From contig JAYWHT010000067.1 of assembly GCA_043777595.1 (NCBI GenBank), positions 1 to 39,941 of the forward strand: DNA of 39,941 nt, read 5' to 3'. This DNA is from JAYVJH01 sp043777595 (GTDB taxonomy: Bacteria > Bacteroidota > Bacteroidia > Cytophagales > Spirosomataceae). The translations under genes and the position numbers were made by a program. The notes under the pieces were generated by a model that did not search any database, was not told the origin of the DNA, and worked only from the letters and a program-made list of their open reading frames with translations. Shown one piece after another: positions 8,702-16,033 of the stretch (its first letter is position 1; each line of letters opens with the position of its first letter).

Positions 8702-9253
8702 ATGGACAAGCTCGTAATATCAATGCTCGAAAATCTAAAAGAAAAAACAGGCAATTCTTTAGATGAATGGAAAGTAATAATTGCTGAACAAAACTTTTCA
8801 AAACATGGTGAGATTTTGAAATTCTTAAAAGAAACCCATAATGTAACCCACGGATATGCCTCCGAAATAGCTCTGAAAGTATTAGGCTCTGATGCCGACT
8901 CTTCGACCGATGCCAGTGAATTTATTGTTAGCCAGTATAAAGGCAAAGAACATTTGAAGTCATTTTATGATAAACTACTTGGAGAAATTCAGCAGTTTGG
9001 GGGGGAGTTTGAAATTGCACCAAAGAAAACATACGTGAGCTTGAAGCGAAAAAAGCAGTTTGTGATTTTAAATCCTGCATCAAAAACAAGATTTGAGATT
9101 GGCTTCAATCTAAAAGGTGTTGTACCAAAGGGCAAATTAGAAGCAGAAAAACCAAATGGTATTTGTTCTCATAAAATCAGTCTTTCTGACATAAATGAAA
9201 TAGACGAAGAAGTAATTGATTGGATTAGAATGGCTTTTGATAACGCAGGATAG
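8702..9253 (+). CDS. DUF4287/DUF5655 domain protein
   Basis: The N-terminal 65 residues match the DUF4287 pattern (LEEKTGNSLDEW-type block, then HGYASEIAL). The C-terminal part (about 75-180) resembles DUF5655, with KKTYVSLKRKKQFVIL and a closing IDEEVIDWIRMAF. Both are small domains of unknown biochemistry found together in many bacteria. It has no signal peptide and is probably cytosolic. It directly follows the SRPBCC gene and ends before a bidirectional terminator. Confidence 0.85.
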   Translation: MDKLVISMLENLKEKTGNSLDEWKVIIAEQNFSKHGEILKFLKETHNVTHGYASEIALKVLGSDADSSTDASEFIVSQYKGKEHLKSFYDKLLGEIQQFGGEFEIAPKKTYVSLKRKKQFVILNPASKTRFEIGFNLKGVVPKGKLEAEKPNGICSHKISLSDINEIDEEVIDWIRMAFDNAG

Positions 9254-9303
9254 AGTGATTTTGTAGCTCATTGATTACCAAAACACGGCGAATTTTACAA
9301 TAG

Positions 9304-9343
9304 AAGTGGTGTTGCAATTAAATAAATCATTGCAACACCATTT
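9304..9343. terminator. Bidirectional terminator between convergent genes
   Basis: TGGTGTTGCAAT (9307-9318) pairs exactly with 9329-9340 around a 10-base loop. Extra A:T pairs and one G:U extend the stem to 9304-9343. TTTCTTTTT follows on the plus side and A-rich sequence precedes it, so it can serve both the DUF4287 gene and the peptidase gene. Confidence 0.85.
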
Positions 9344-9369
9344 CTTTTTCAAAAACATGACTTTTTGAT

Positions 9370-11547
9370 TTACCTTCCCCCCGCAGGGCAATGTTCTTTA
9401 AGGTATTTGGTAAAAAGTGTGTTGAGGTGTCGGCGAGTACCTTCGCCCTCGTAGATGCCATGGCTACGATTGGGGTAGGGCATAAACTGAAACTGTTTAT
9501 TGTTCTTAATTAGTTCATTGACAAGCTGTTCGGCATTTTGATAATGTACGTTGTCGTCGCCAGTGCCATGAATATAAAGCAAGTTGCCACGCAGGTTTTT
9601 GGCATGGGTAATGGGCGACCCTTTGACAAAATCGGCACGGGTTTCGGATGGAACGCCCATATATCGTTCTTGATAAATATTGTCATAATTTAATTGATTG
9701 CCCACGGCTGCCACCGAAATACCCGTTTTGTATTGGCTGGGATATTGAAAAAGTAAGTTCAGAGTCGATGACCCACCTCCACTCCAGCCATGCACAGCCA
9801 CACGACTTGTGTCTATAAAGGCATAGCGTTTGAACATTTCTTGTGCGCCCAGAGCTTGGTCTCTGATATTGATTGTACCAATATTTCGATAAATGGCTTT
9901 GCGCCATGCACGGCCTTTGGGCGAGGGCGTACCACGGTTGTCGAGCGAGGCATAGATATAGCCATCGGCGGCCATATCGCCGTTATAAAGCCCGTTGCGG
10001 CCTGTACCAAATCTGTCTATGACCGTCGAAGAGGCTGGCTCACCGTAAACCATATAAACAATGGGGTACTTTTTGGTAGAATCAAACGGCACAGGCTTTA
10101 CCAACCAACCGTCCAACTCCACGCCCTCGGTTGTTCTGACTTTAAAAAACTCTACTTTCGAGCTTGCCGTTGGTATAGTTCTGCGGTTATTGTTTCGAGT
10201 TTGTCCAAAAGGTTGATGTTCAGGCATTTTGAGCCATTCGTTTACAGTAGGGGTATTGGCATTTGAGAATGAATGCTGTGCAAACTGGCCATTGGGCGAC
10301 AGGTCGTAGGCGTGCGTACCCATCTGTGCTGCCAACGACAGCCGCTCTGCCGAGCCGCTACCGTCTAACTTTGTCCGATACAAATAGCTCTGTGTAGCAT
10401 TGTCGGGCGAGGCCATGAAGTAAACAAAGTTATTTTTTTGGTCAATGAGCGTAATCGTTATCACATCATAGTTGCCAGCGGTGATACACTTTTCGGTTTT
10501 GCCGTCTCGTGATATTCTGAACAAATGTCGCCAGCCGTCTTTTTCAGACACCCACAAAAATTCTTTACCATCGGCCAGCCAGTCCCAACCCACGGGGTCG
10601 TCGTTCCAGCGGCTTTTTATGTCAATCCACGCTTCGTCGTTTTCAGTATAAAACTCCATCGCTTTGCCATTGATTGTATTGACATACAGCAGCTTACTTT
10701 GGTTTTGTTTGCGATTGAGTTGCTGCATCACAAGCTGGTTAGTCCCTGACCACTCCGCACGAGGCAAGTATGTATTTTGGGGGTCGCCAGGAATCTCCGC
10801 CCATTTGGTTTTGGTTGTGGCAACGTTCACAATACCAATTCGGTAAGGCGATGGTGTTTCGCCCACTTTTGGATATTCGACTGGTACATTGAACGAATAG
10901 AGTGAGTCAGTGTTGTTTATCATCAAAAAGTTACGAATCTTGGTAGCATCAATTTGCCAATACATCACGTTTTTACTATCGGGACTCCACCTAAACCCGT
11001 CTCGGCAGTCAAATTCTTCTTCATAAACCCAGTCAAAAGTACCGTTAATTACCCTATCAGTACCGTCTTTGGTCAAGGTCGTGATTTTGTTGGTAGCAGC
11101 ATCTTCGACATACAGGTTATGCTCGCTCACATAGGCTACTTTACTGGCATCGGGCGACAATTTGGCAAACATCAGCGACGATACAGGGCGACCTTTGCCG
11201 AGTTGCACAAGTGTATTTTTGTCTAAATCAAGCAACCAATAATCGCCCTTGGTGTCGTATCGCCATACTCGCTTGGTGTTTGTAAATAATAGTGCCTTGC
11301 GGCCATTGTCCGAAAACTGAAAACTACGAACCTGCAAAGCCGCCGACTGACCACTGGGTGTGAGTTGTTTGGCGGTAATGAGCGTTATTTTTTGTTGGTC
11401 GGGTAATGTAACTTTAACTATGTCCGAACCGTCGATTTCATAATAGGCATTGCCGTCGGGAGTCCAGTTGAGACCACGGCCAAGCTGGGCAAAAGTGTTT
11501 GCCGCCCATAGTAAGCAAAGGGAAGTAATTACAAATTTAATTTTCAT
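9370..11547 (-). CDS. Dipeptidyl-peptidase IV-like serine peptidase (family S9B)
   Basis: The 725-residue protein starts with a signal peptide (MKIKFVITSLCLLWAANTFAQ), pointing to periplasm or export. An N-terminal beta-propeller contains DWVYEEEF, whose E177 and E178 match the double glutamate of DPP-IV that holds the substrate N-terminus. The C-terminal alpha/beta hydrolase has GWSGGG with S589, GTGDDN with D664 and SHG with H696, a complete triad in the right order. It should cleave X-Pro-type dipeptides from peptide N-termini. It is separated by 72 bases from the upstream hipT gene and is probably transcribed apart from it. Confidence 0.95.
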   Translation of the reverse strand: MKIKFVITSLCLLWAANTFAQLGRGLNWTPDGNAYYEIDGSDIVKVTLPDQQKITLITAKQLTPSGQSAALQVRSFQFSDNGRKALLFTNTKRVWRYDTKGDYWLLDLDKNTLVQLGKGRPVSSLMFAKLSPDASKVAYVSEHNLYVEDAATNKITTLTKDGTDRVINGTFDWVYEEEFDCRDGFRWSPDSKNVMYWQIDATKIRNFLMINNTDSLYSFNVPVEYPKVGETPSPYRIGIVNVATTKTKWAEIPGDPQNTYLPRAEWSGTNQLVMQQLNRKQNQSKLLYVNTINGKAMEFYTENDEAWIDIKSRWNDDPVGWDWLADGKEFLWVSEKDGWRHLFRISRDGKTEKCITAGNYDVITITLIDQKNNFVYFMASPDNATQSYLYRTKLDGSGSAERLSLAAQMGTHAYDLSPNGQFAQHSFSNANTPTVNEWLKMPEHQPFGQTRNNNRRTIPTASSKVEFFKVRTTEGVELDGWLVKPVPFDSTKKYPIVYMVYGEPASSTVIDRFGTGRNGLYNGDMAADGYIYASLDNRGTPSPKGRAWRKAIYRNIGTINIRDQALGAQEMFKRYAFIDTSRVAVHGWSGGGSSTLNLLFQYPSQYKTGISVAAVGNQLNYDNIYQERYMGVPSETRADFVKGSPITHAKNLRGNLLYIHGTGDDNVHYQNAEQLVNELIKNNKQFQFMPYPNRSHGIYEGEGTRRHLNTLFTKYLKEHCPAGGR

Positions 11548-11619
11548 TGGGTTTTTGAGTCTTATTTTTTGTGCAATTTAGAGAAAAGTCGGTGAGTAGC
11601 CAAAAACTGTTTAATTGTC

Positions 11620-12561
11620 CTACAAATCCATACACAACAAGCGAGAGTCTAAGAGCATGATGTATTGTTTTTTGAAATTATCAGACAAAAAGCTGTTGGC
11701 AATCAGCGTTTTCATGTCGTCAGCTTTTTTTGTAAACTTCTGGTAAGTTCGTTCGGTAGTTTTTGAGTTTATACCCAATTTAATTGATAGTTCGTCAAAA
11801 TCTGTGCGTTTGAGTTTATTTTTTTTACCGTTAATTGTCAGTGCCGACTCTTCGGTATCTTGTGGCAGCGCCAACTTAGTGCATAACAAATCGTAAGCAG
11901 GCGATAGCGCAACGTTACCATTGTTATATCTGACGAGTGAAAAATTTTTGAGGTGCATGTCTGCATTACCAATCAAAAAACAAAAAATGACTAATTCAAA
12001 CAATGCCAAAGTTTCTAACCCTCTATTGGTAGTAAATTTTTCTATTATTTTGCCTAATTTTTCAACCGACCCTCGGTATTTATGCTCTGTCAGTGATTCT
12101 GTTAATTGGCAAAAATCTTCTACATGTATTTTTGTACTATCAACTCGGTCGAAGCGTTTGGTCAAATAAGCTAATTGCCCCGATTTCATTCTTATCAAAG
12201 TATGTTCTGCTGTTTTGATGCCACATAAATTAGCCAATTTCATTGTTAAATCTTCGTTTTCGGGTAGCGACTCATATTCATCGGTAGGTGGTTTTAAAAT
12301 AAAGTTACCCCAAAGCCCAACCACGGTCAAGCGGTTTGTACGAGTGTTTATCCTTTCTAAATTGACCGATAATTTAGGTTGCACGCCTGTCAGGGCAATG
12401 CCACGAGCTACAATACTACGAGCCATCGTTTGTAGGTTTTCTTGGCTCAAATCAAGGTAAGGAGGGGCGATTGAGCCAAATATTTTTTTACAACACAGTG
12501 CATGAAAATCTAACAGTGTGTTGTCCAAAGGTTTGTAACAATAAAGACATTTATTTTTCAT
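11620..12561 (-). CDS. hipT: HipT-like Ser/Thr kinase toxin (HipA kinase core, split form)
   Basis: This 313-residue protein has the HipA kinase core but not the N-terminal subdomain, which is a separate gene here. Kinase motifs: GVQPKL near 59-64 (the HipA Gly-rich loop block), NADMHLKNF with catalytic D201 and metal-binding N206, and SPAYD with D224. The extreme N-terminus has a small zinc-ribbon-like motif (C5, C8, H20, C23, C24), common in Bacteroidota HipA proteins. I take the start at MKNK (12561) rather than an ATG 12 codons upstream, because it gives a short overlap with hipS and leaves a normal N-terminus. HipT kinases phosphorylate aminoacyl-tRNA synthetases; the target here is not known. 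Confidence 0.88.
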   Translation of the reverse strand: MKNKCLYCYKPLDNTLLDFHALCCKKIFGSIAPPYLDLSQENLQTMARSIVARGIALTGVQPKLSVNLERINTRTNRLTVVGLWGNFILKPPTDEYESLPENEDLTMKLANLCGIKTAEHTLIRMKSGQLAYLTKRFDRVDSTKIHVEDFCQLTESLTEHKYRGSVEKLGKIIEKFTTNRGLETLALFELVIFCFLIGNADMHLKNFSLVRYNNGNVALSPAYDLLCTKLALPQDTEESALTINGKKNKLKRTDFDELSIKLGINSKTTERTYQKFTKKADDMKTLIANSFLSDNFKKQYIMLLDSRLLCMDL

Positions 12562-12886
12562 TATTGATGATGATATTTTTGACACTAACCGCTCCAATAC
12601 AGTCTTGACAAAGTGTTAATAACAAGCCCATTCTATCTCGTTGATTAATTTTCCAATTCAAAACAGCAATATCTAACAACCAGCCCTCTGGTATCAAGCC
12701 ATCAAAAAAAGCAAACAAAACAACACTACAAAATGGCTCTACTTGTAGCGGTAATGTAAGACTAACGGGTAAAGCCTTTGGCAACAGTACATAATCTGGT
12801 TCATATACAAATCCATATCCGTCCTCATCTTCAAAGACCGTTCCAGCCAATATGTCATTATAAAAAACTTGCCCTGCTCTGTTCAT
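12551..12886 (-). CDS. hipS: HipS-like protein (free-standing HipA N-terminal subdomain)
   Basis: The 111 residues match the N-terminal subdomain of HipA (family pattern ...VFYNDILAGTVFEDEDGYGF then LPVSLTLPL and FFDGLIPEGW). In the HipBST systems described in E. coli the equivalent small protein is the antitoxin that neutralises HipT. The start overlaps the hipB stop as ATGA, and the end overlaps the hipT start by 11 bases. This gives the gene order hipB-hipS-hipT known for HipBST loci. That HipS rather than HipB is the antitoxin here is inference from that family. Confidence 0.87.
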   Translation of the reverse strand: MNRAGQVFYNDILAGTVFEDEDGYGFVYEPDYVLLPKALPVSLTLPLQVEPFCSVVLFAFFDGLIPEGWLLDIAVLNWKINQRDRMGLLLTLCQDCIGAVSVKNIIINNEK

Positions 12887-13098
12887 ATTTTTATTTGTTT
12901 TCTGATTGGCCCCATCTCACAGCCAAATAAAGCCAAAACTTGGTTTATTTTATCGAGCCGTAATGTTGTTTTTCCTTGCTCTAATTCACGAATAAAGCGA
13001 AGCCCAACACCCGACTTTTCCATCAAATCAACCTGAGTCAATTTGAGTTCTTTGCGTTTGTTTTTCACAAAATCTGACAATAGTTTAGACTCTTTCAT
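12883..13098 (-). CDS. hipB: HipB-like helix-turn-helix repressor/antitoxin
   Basis: This 71-residue Xre-type protein has a clear helix-turn-helix (LTQVDLMEKSGVGLRFIRELEQGK, residues about 19-42) followed by the HipB-like LDKINQVLALFG. It is the first gene of the operon. Its predicted operator and promoter lie immediately upstream at 13120-13182, which indicates autoregulation. Confidence 0.9.
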   Translation of the reverse strand: MKESKLLSDFVKNKRKELKLTQVDLMEKSGVGLRFIRELEQGKTTLRLDKINQVLALFGCEMGPIRKQIKI

Positions 13099-13119
13099 TC
13101 TGACTTACATTATTTTCAA

Positions 13120-13150
13120 CAAAAATACACCTTTTCGGGTATAATACAAA
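13120..13150 (-). promoter_or_regulatory. hipBST promoter
   Basis: On the minus strand a TTTG -33 box (13147-13150) and a TATTTTTG -7 box (13120-13127) are separated by 19 bases, the Bacteroidota spacing. The box lies 21 bases before the hipB ATG. The 18-base left arm of the operator palindrome exactly fills most of the spacer. Confidence 0.75.
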
Positions 13151-13180
13151 TAAATTTATTTATATTATACCCGAAAAGGT
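13129..13180. promoter_or_regulatory. 52-bp palindromic operator of the hipBST operon
   Basis: Arms 13129-13146 and 13163-13180 are exact 18-base reverse complements. The interior AAATAAATTTATTT is itself palindromic, so the whole 52 bp is symmetric except one pair. Each arm contains a smaller dyad: ATACC-N6-GGTAT at 13167-13182, and ACACC-N6-GGTAT at 13127-13142. This gives two candidate HipB sites centred 40 bp apart, like the paired TATCC/GGATA operators of E. coli hipBA. Confidence 0.85.
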
Positions 13181-13209
13181 ATTACAAAAATATTTGATTA
13201 TTTTTACCC

Positions 13210-13235
13210 TTGGATATGGCTATTTTGTAACTTTG
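13210..13235 (+). promoter_or_regulatory. Promoter of the ThiF-rhodanese gene
   Basis: TTGG at 13210-13213 and TAACTTTG at 13228-13235 resemble the Bacteroidota -33 and -7 elements. The predicted transcript start is about 10 bases before the ATG at 13252. It is separate from the hip operator. Confidence 0.55.
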
Positions 13236-13251
13236 CCCAAAACATATTTTA

Positions 13252-14343
13252 ATGCTCTCTCAACTCGAAGCCAACCGGTACAGCCGTCATTTATTGATTC
13301 CTGAATTTGGAATCGAGGGGCAGTTGCGGCTCAAAAGTTCAAGTGTGTTAGTCGTTGGTTGTGGTGGGTTGGGTAGCCCTGTGTTATTGTATTTGGCGGC
13401 AGCGGGTGTAGGTACGATTGGACTGATTGACAATGACTTAATAGACGACAGTAACCTACAACGTCAGGTATTGTTCGACACAACCTCGGTGGGTAAGCCC
13501 AAAGCCGAGGCTGCCGCCGAGCGGCTTCATGCACTCAATCCACACATCAATCTTGTGCCGTACAGACTTTATCTTGATGCTTCAAACGCATTTGCTATTT
13601 TTGAAGATTACGACTTGATTATTGACGGATCGGACAATTTTGAAACTCGGTATTTGGTCAATGATGCCTGTGTATTGTTGGGTAAACCGTTTGTGTATGG
13701 TGCTATTCATCGTTTTGAGGGGCAGGTTGCGATTTTTAACCACAACAATGGCCCCAACTACCGAGACTTGTTTGCCACTCCTCCCCCACCCGAGCTTGCC
13801 CCCAACTGCGCCCAAGCAGGTGTGCTGGGGGTGTTGCCAGGCATTATCGGTTGTTTGCAAGCCAACGAAGCCATCAAACTATTGGCACAAATCGGTGAGC
13901 CACTCACAGGGCGGCTGTTTGTGATTGATGCCCTGACGTTGATTTCTCGGACAATTAAAATTCCCAAATCACCAGATTCACCTAAAATCACTGAACTAAT
14001 TGACTATGAGGTGTTTTGTAATGTGTCTTCTCCCAAAAATACCGTAGAAATATCAGTTCAAGAATTACAAAAATTGATTGAAACTAACGCCGACTTTCAG
14101 TTGATTGATGTCCGTGAGGCCAACGAATATGCAATCAGTAATTTGGGCGGCACGCTCATGCCGTTGTCTGAAATAGAAAATTATACGGCCAACATCGACC
14201 GCCACAAAACAGTAGTCGTACACTGTCAGGCTGGTAGCCGCAGTCAAAAAGCAATAATATATTTGACAGAAAACCATAACTTTGCGAATCTAAAAAGCCT
14301 CACCGGTGGCTTGTTGGCTTATCAGCAAATGACCAGTGGATAA
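13252..14343 (+). CDS. ThiF/MoeB-family adenylyltransferase with C-terminal rhodanese domain
   Basis: Residues 1-245 form an E1-like adenylating domain: GCGGLGSP at 36-43 binds ATP, LQRQ and IDGSDNFETR follow, and C186 lies in PNCAQAGVLGVLPG. Residues about 265-363 form a rhodanese domain with catalytic C325 in HCQAGSRS. Such fusions activate the C-terminal glycine of ThiS- or MoaD-like proteins and deliver sulfur for thiamine, molybdopterin or tRNA thiolation. The first zinc-binding CxxC of ThiF/MoeB is replaced (N169 and D172 in GPNYRD), and only one Cys remains at the second site. I believe this variant is common in Bacteroidota. No thi or moa gene is adjacent, so the pathway is unresolved. 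Confidence 0.93.
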   Translation: MLSQLEANRYSRHLLIPEFGIEGQLRLKSSSVLVVGCGGLGSPVLLYLAAAGVGTIGLIDNDLIDDSNLQRQVLFDTTSVGKPKAEAAAERLHALNPHINLVPYRLYLDASNAFAIFEDYDLIIDGSDNFETRYLVNDACVLLGKPFVYGAIHRFEGQVAIFNHNNGPNYRDLFATPPPPELAPNCAQAGVLGVLPGIIGCLQANEAIKLLAQIGEPLTGRLFVIDALTLISRTIKIPKSPDSPKITELIDYEVFCNVSSPKNTVEISVQELQKLIETNADFQLIDVREANEYAISNLGGTLMPLSEIENYTANIDRHKTVVVHCQAGSRSQKAIIYLTENHNFANLKSLTGGLLAYQQMTSG

Positions 14344-14583
14344 AAAAATATCTGTCGGTAATGTAATTTTAGACACAATTATTTACATTTGGGGAGGTTT
14401 GTAAGTAAATGTGCTAATTTGCCAATGTGCCGAACGGTTCGCCATAGCAATGTCAATTAAGTATTAAATATCAATGAGTTATCCGAATTTAAACAACGTT
14501 CTGGTTTATTCTAAATGTCTTATTGTTAATCAATTACAATATTTTTTGTTAGTCGTTTTTCACTATTCACTACTCGTATTTTC

Positions 14584-15246
14584 ATGATGGACAAAATAAA
14601 ATTAGTAGTAGCCGACGACCATAATTTGTTTCGTAAAGGCATTATTGGTCTCTTGCAAACAGTGCCAGACTTTGATATAGTAGGCGAGGCCGCCAACGGG
14701 CAAGAACTCTTGGATCTGTTACATACCATTGAGCCTGATATAGTGCTGATGGACTTGCAGATGCCTGTCATGGACGGTATTGTGGCCACAGAACAGATAC
14801 AGATATTGTTTCCGAAAGTCAAAATTATCATTGTGTCGATGCACAACGAAGACCGTTTTATCATTCATTTATTAGAAAAAGGTGTAAACGGCTATTTGCT
14901 CAAAGACAGCGAGGGAGGCGAGGTCGAAAAAGCCATTAGGCGAGTAATAGTTGATGGTTATTATTACAGTGATTTTGTGTCGAAAGCCCTTCACAGAAAA
15001 ATACTAACCAAGCTACCCAACAAACAACCCACTCTAAACAGTAAACTACAAATATCGACTCGTGAAATGGAGGTTTTGCAGCTACTCTGCAAAGGACTGT
15101 CGACGGTAGAGATTGGCCAAAAACTATTTGTAAGCCCCCGAACAGTAGAAGGCCATCGGTTGCGACTGTTAGAAAAAACAGGCGCAAAAAATACCGCTGG
15201 ATTGGTAGCCTATACCTTTAAAAACGATATTCTGGGCGATTTGTAA
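14584..15246 (+). CDS. NarL/FixJ-family response regulator
   Basis: The receiver domain (residues 4-120) has the acidic pair D11/D12, phosphoacceptor D57 in IVLMDLQMP, the switch residue S85 and K107. A LuxR-type helix-turn-helix follows (about 153-212; STREMEVLQLLCKGLSTVEIG, then SPRTVEGHR). All residues needed for phosphotransfer and DNA binding are present. No histidine kinase lies in the window, so it is an orphan regulator. The 240 bases upstream carry no gene. ATATTTTTTG near 14538 is a poor promoter candidate. A secreted coiled-coil protein gene follows 55 bases downstream. Confidence 0.95.
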   Translation: MMDKIKLVVADDHNLFRKGIIGLLQTVPDFDIVGEAANGQELLDLLHTIEPDIVLMDLQMPVMDGIVATEQIQILFPKVKIIIVSMHNEDRFIIHLLEKGVNGYLLKDSEGGEVEKAIRRVIVDGYYYSDFVSKALHRKILTKLPNKQPTLNSKLQISTREMEVLQLLCKGLSTVEIGQKLFVSPRTVEGHRLRLLEKTGAKNTAGLVAYTFKNDILGDL

Positions 15247-15301
15247 CTAAATTTATTATATTGCGTCTCATTACAAATCAATAACAAACCAAACAATAAA
15301 A

Positions 15302-15949
15302 ATGAAAATGAAAAAACTAATCGTATTCGTATTGGGCTTACTGGTAGCCAACCTAAGCATGGCACAAACGGCATTGCCCGGCAAGCAAGAAATTGACAAA
15401 ACACAGTTTGAGGGTTTGTACATTACCTCAAAAATAGAAGAAAAGTACCTATCGAACTACTGGGAAAATTTCTTGAAACAATACGGCAAAGTAAGCTCAT
15501 CACGTGGGGGTGTCTATAAGGTGGCCGGTGCGAGCATTTCTAATATTTCGACCGACCCAATCAACTTGGCAAGCAAAGTAAGTTCGTCGAGAGGCATCTC
15601 ACAGGTATTTGTTTATTTGGACTTAGGAAACGGCTCGTATGTAACACAAGGCTCAAAAGGCTACGCCGAAACAGAGGCAATGCTCAAAAAATTTACCGAA
15701 GATGCACAGCTTTTGGACAACGCCCGCATGACAGAAGAAACCATGAAAGACAGCGAAAAGGCATTTAACAAACTAACACGCAACGGCGAAGGTCTGAAAA
15801 AAGACATAGAAAAACTAAATAGAAAATTGGAAGAAACCAAAAAAGAACTGGAAGCCAACGACAAAGATTTGGCTACATCACAGACAGTATTGGAAACCAC
15901 AAAGAAGGCTTTTGACGAAGCAAAATCAAAAATATCAGGCAAAAATTAG
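15302..15949 (+). CDS. Secreted coiled-coil protein of unknown function
   Basis: A signal peptide (MKMKKLIVFVLGLLVANLSMAQ) starts this 215-residue protein. The middle (about 25-120) is globular with no family I recognise. It contains the repeated string KVSSSRG at about 63 and 91. The C-terminal 90 residues are highly charged heptad sequence (EGLKKDIEKLNRKLEETKKE) predicted to form a coiled coil. It may bind another envelope component. It lies downstream of the response regulator but could have its own promoter. Confidence 0.75.
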   Translation: MKMKKLIVFVLGLLVANLSMAQTALPGKQEIDKTQFEGLYITSKIEEKYLSNYWENFLKQYGKVSSSRGGVYKVAGASISNISTDPINLASKVSSSRGISQVFVYLDLGNGSYVTQGSKGYAETEAMLKKFTEDAQLLDNARMTEETMKDSEKAFNKLTRNGEGLKKDIEKLNRKLEETKKELEANDKDLATSQTVLETTKKAFDEAKSKISGKN

Positions 15950-15955
15950 AAGCCG

Positions 15956-15994
15956 ACAGAGGGAAGCCTTCGCTTTGAGCAAAGACTTCTCTGT
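15956..15994. terminator. Imperfect hairpin between convergent genes
   Basis: ACAGAG (15956-15961) and GAAG pair with CTTCTCTGT (15986-15994) around an inner CTTTG-AG-CAAAG hairpin. The sequence after it is AACTTTTG, a weak T tract. It probably terminates the secreted-protein gene. Confidence 0.5.
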
Positions 15995-16003
15995 AACTTT
16001 TGT

Positions 16004-16018
16004 AAGGTTTCAAACCTT
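16004..16018. repeat. 15-bp palindrome beside the murF-alr stop
   Basis: AAGGTTT-C-AAACCTT is a perfect inverted repeat with a one-base centre, 15 bases past the murF-alr stop. It may be part of a dispersed repeat or of the 3' end processing signal. Confidence 0.45.
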
Positions 16019-16033
16019 GTAAATCTTAGGATA

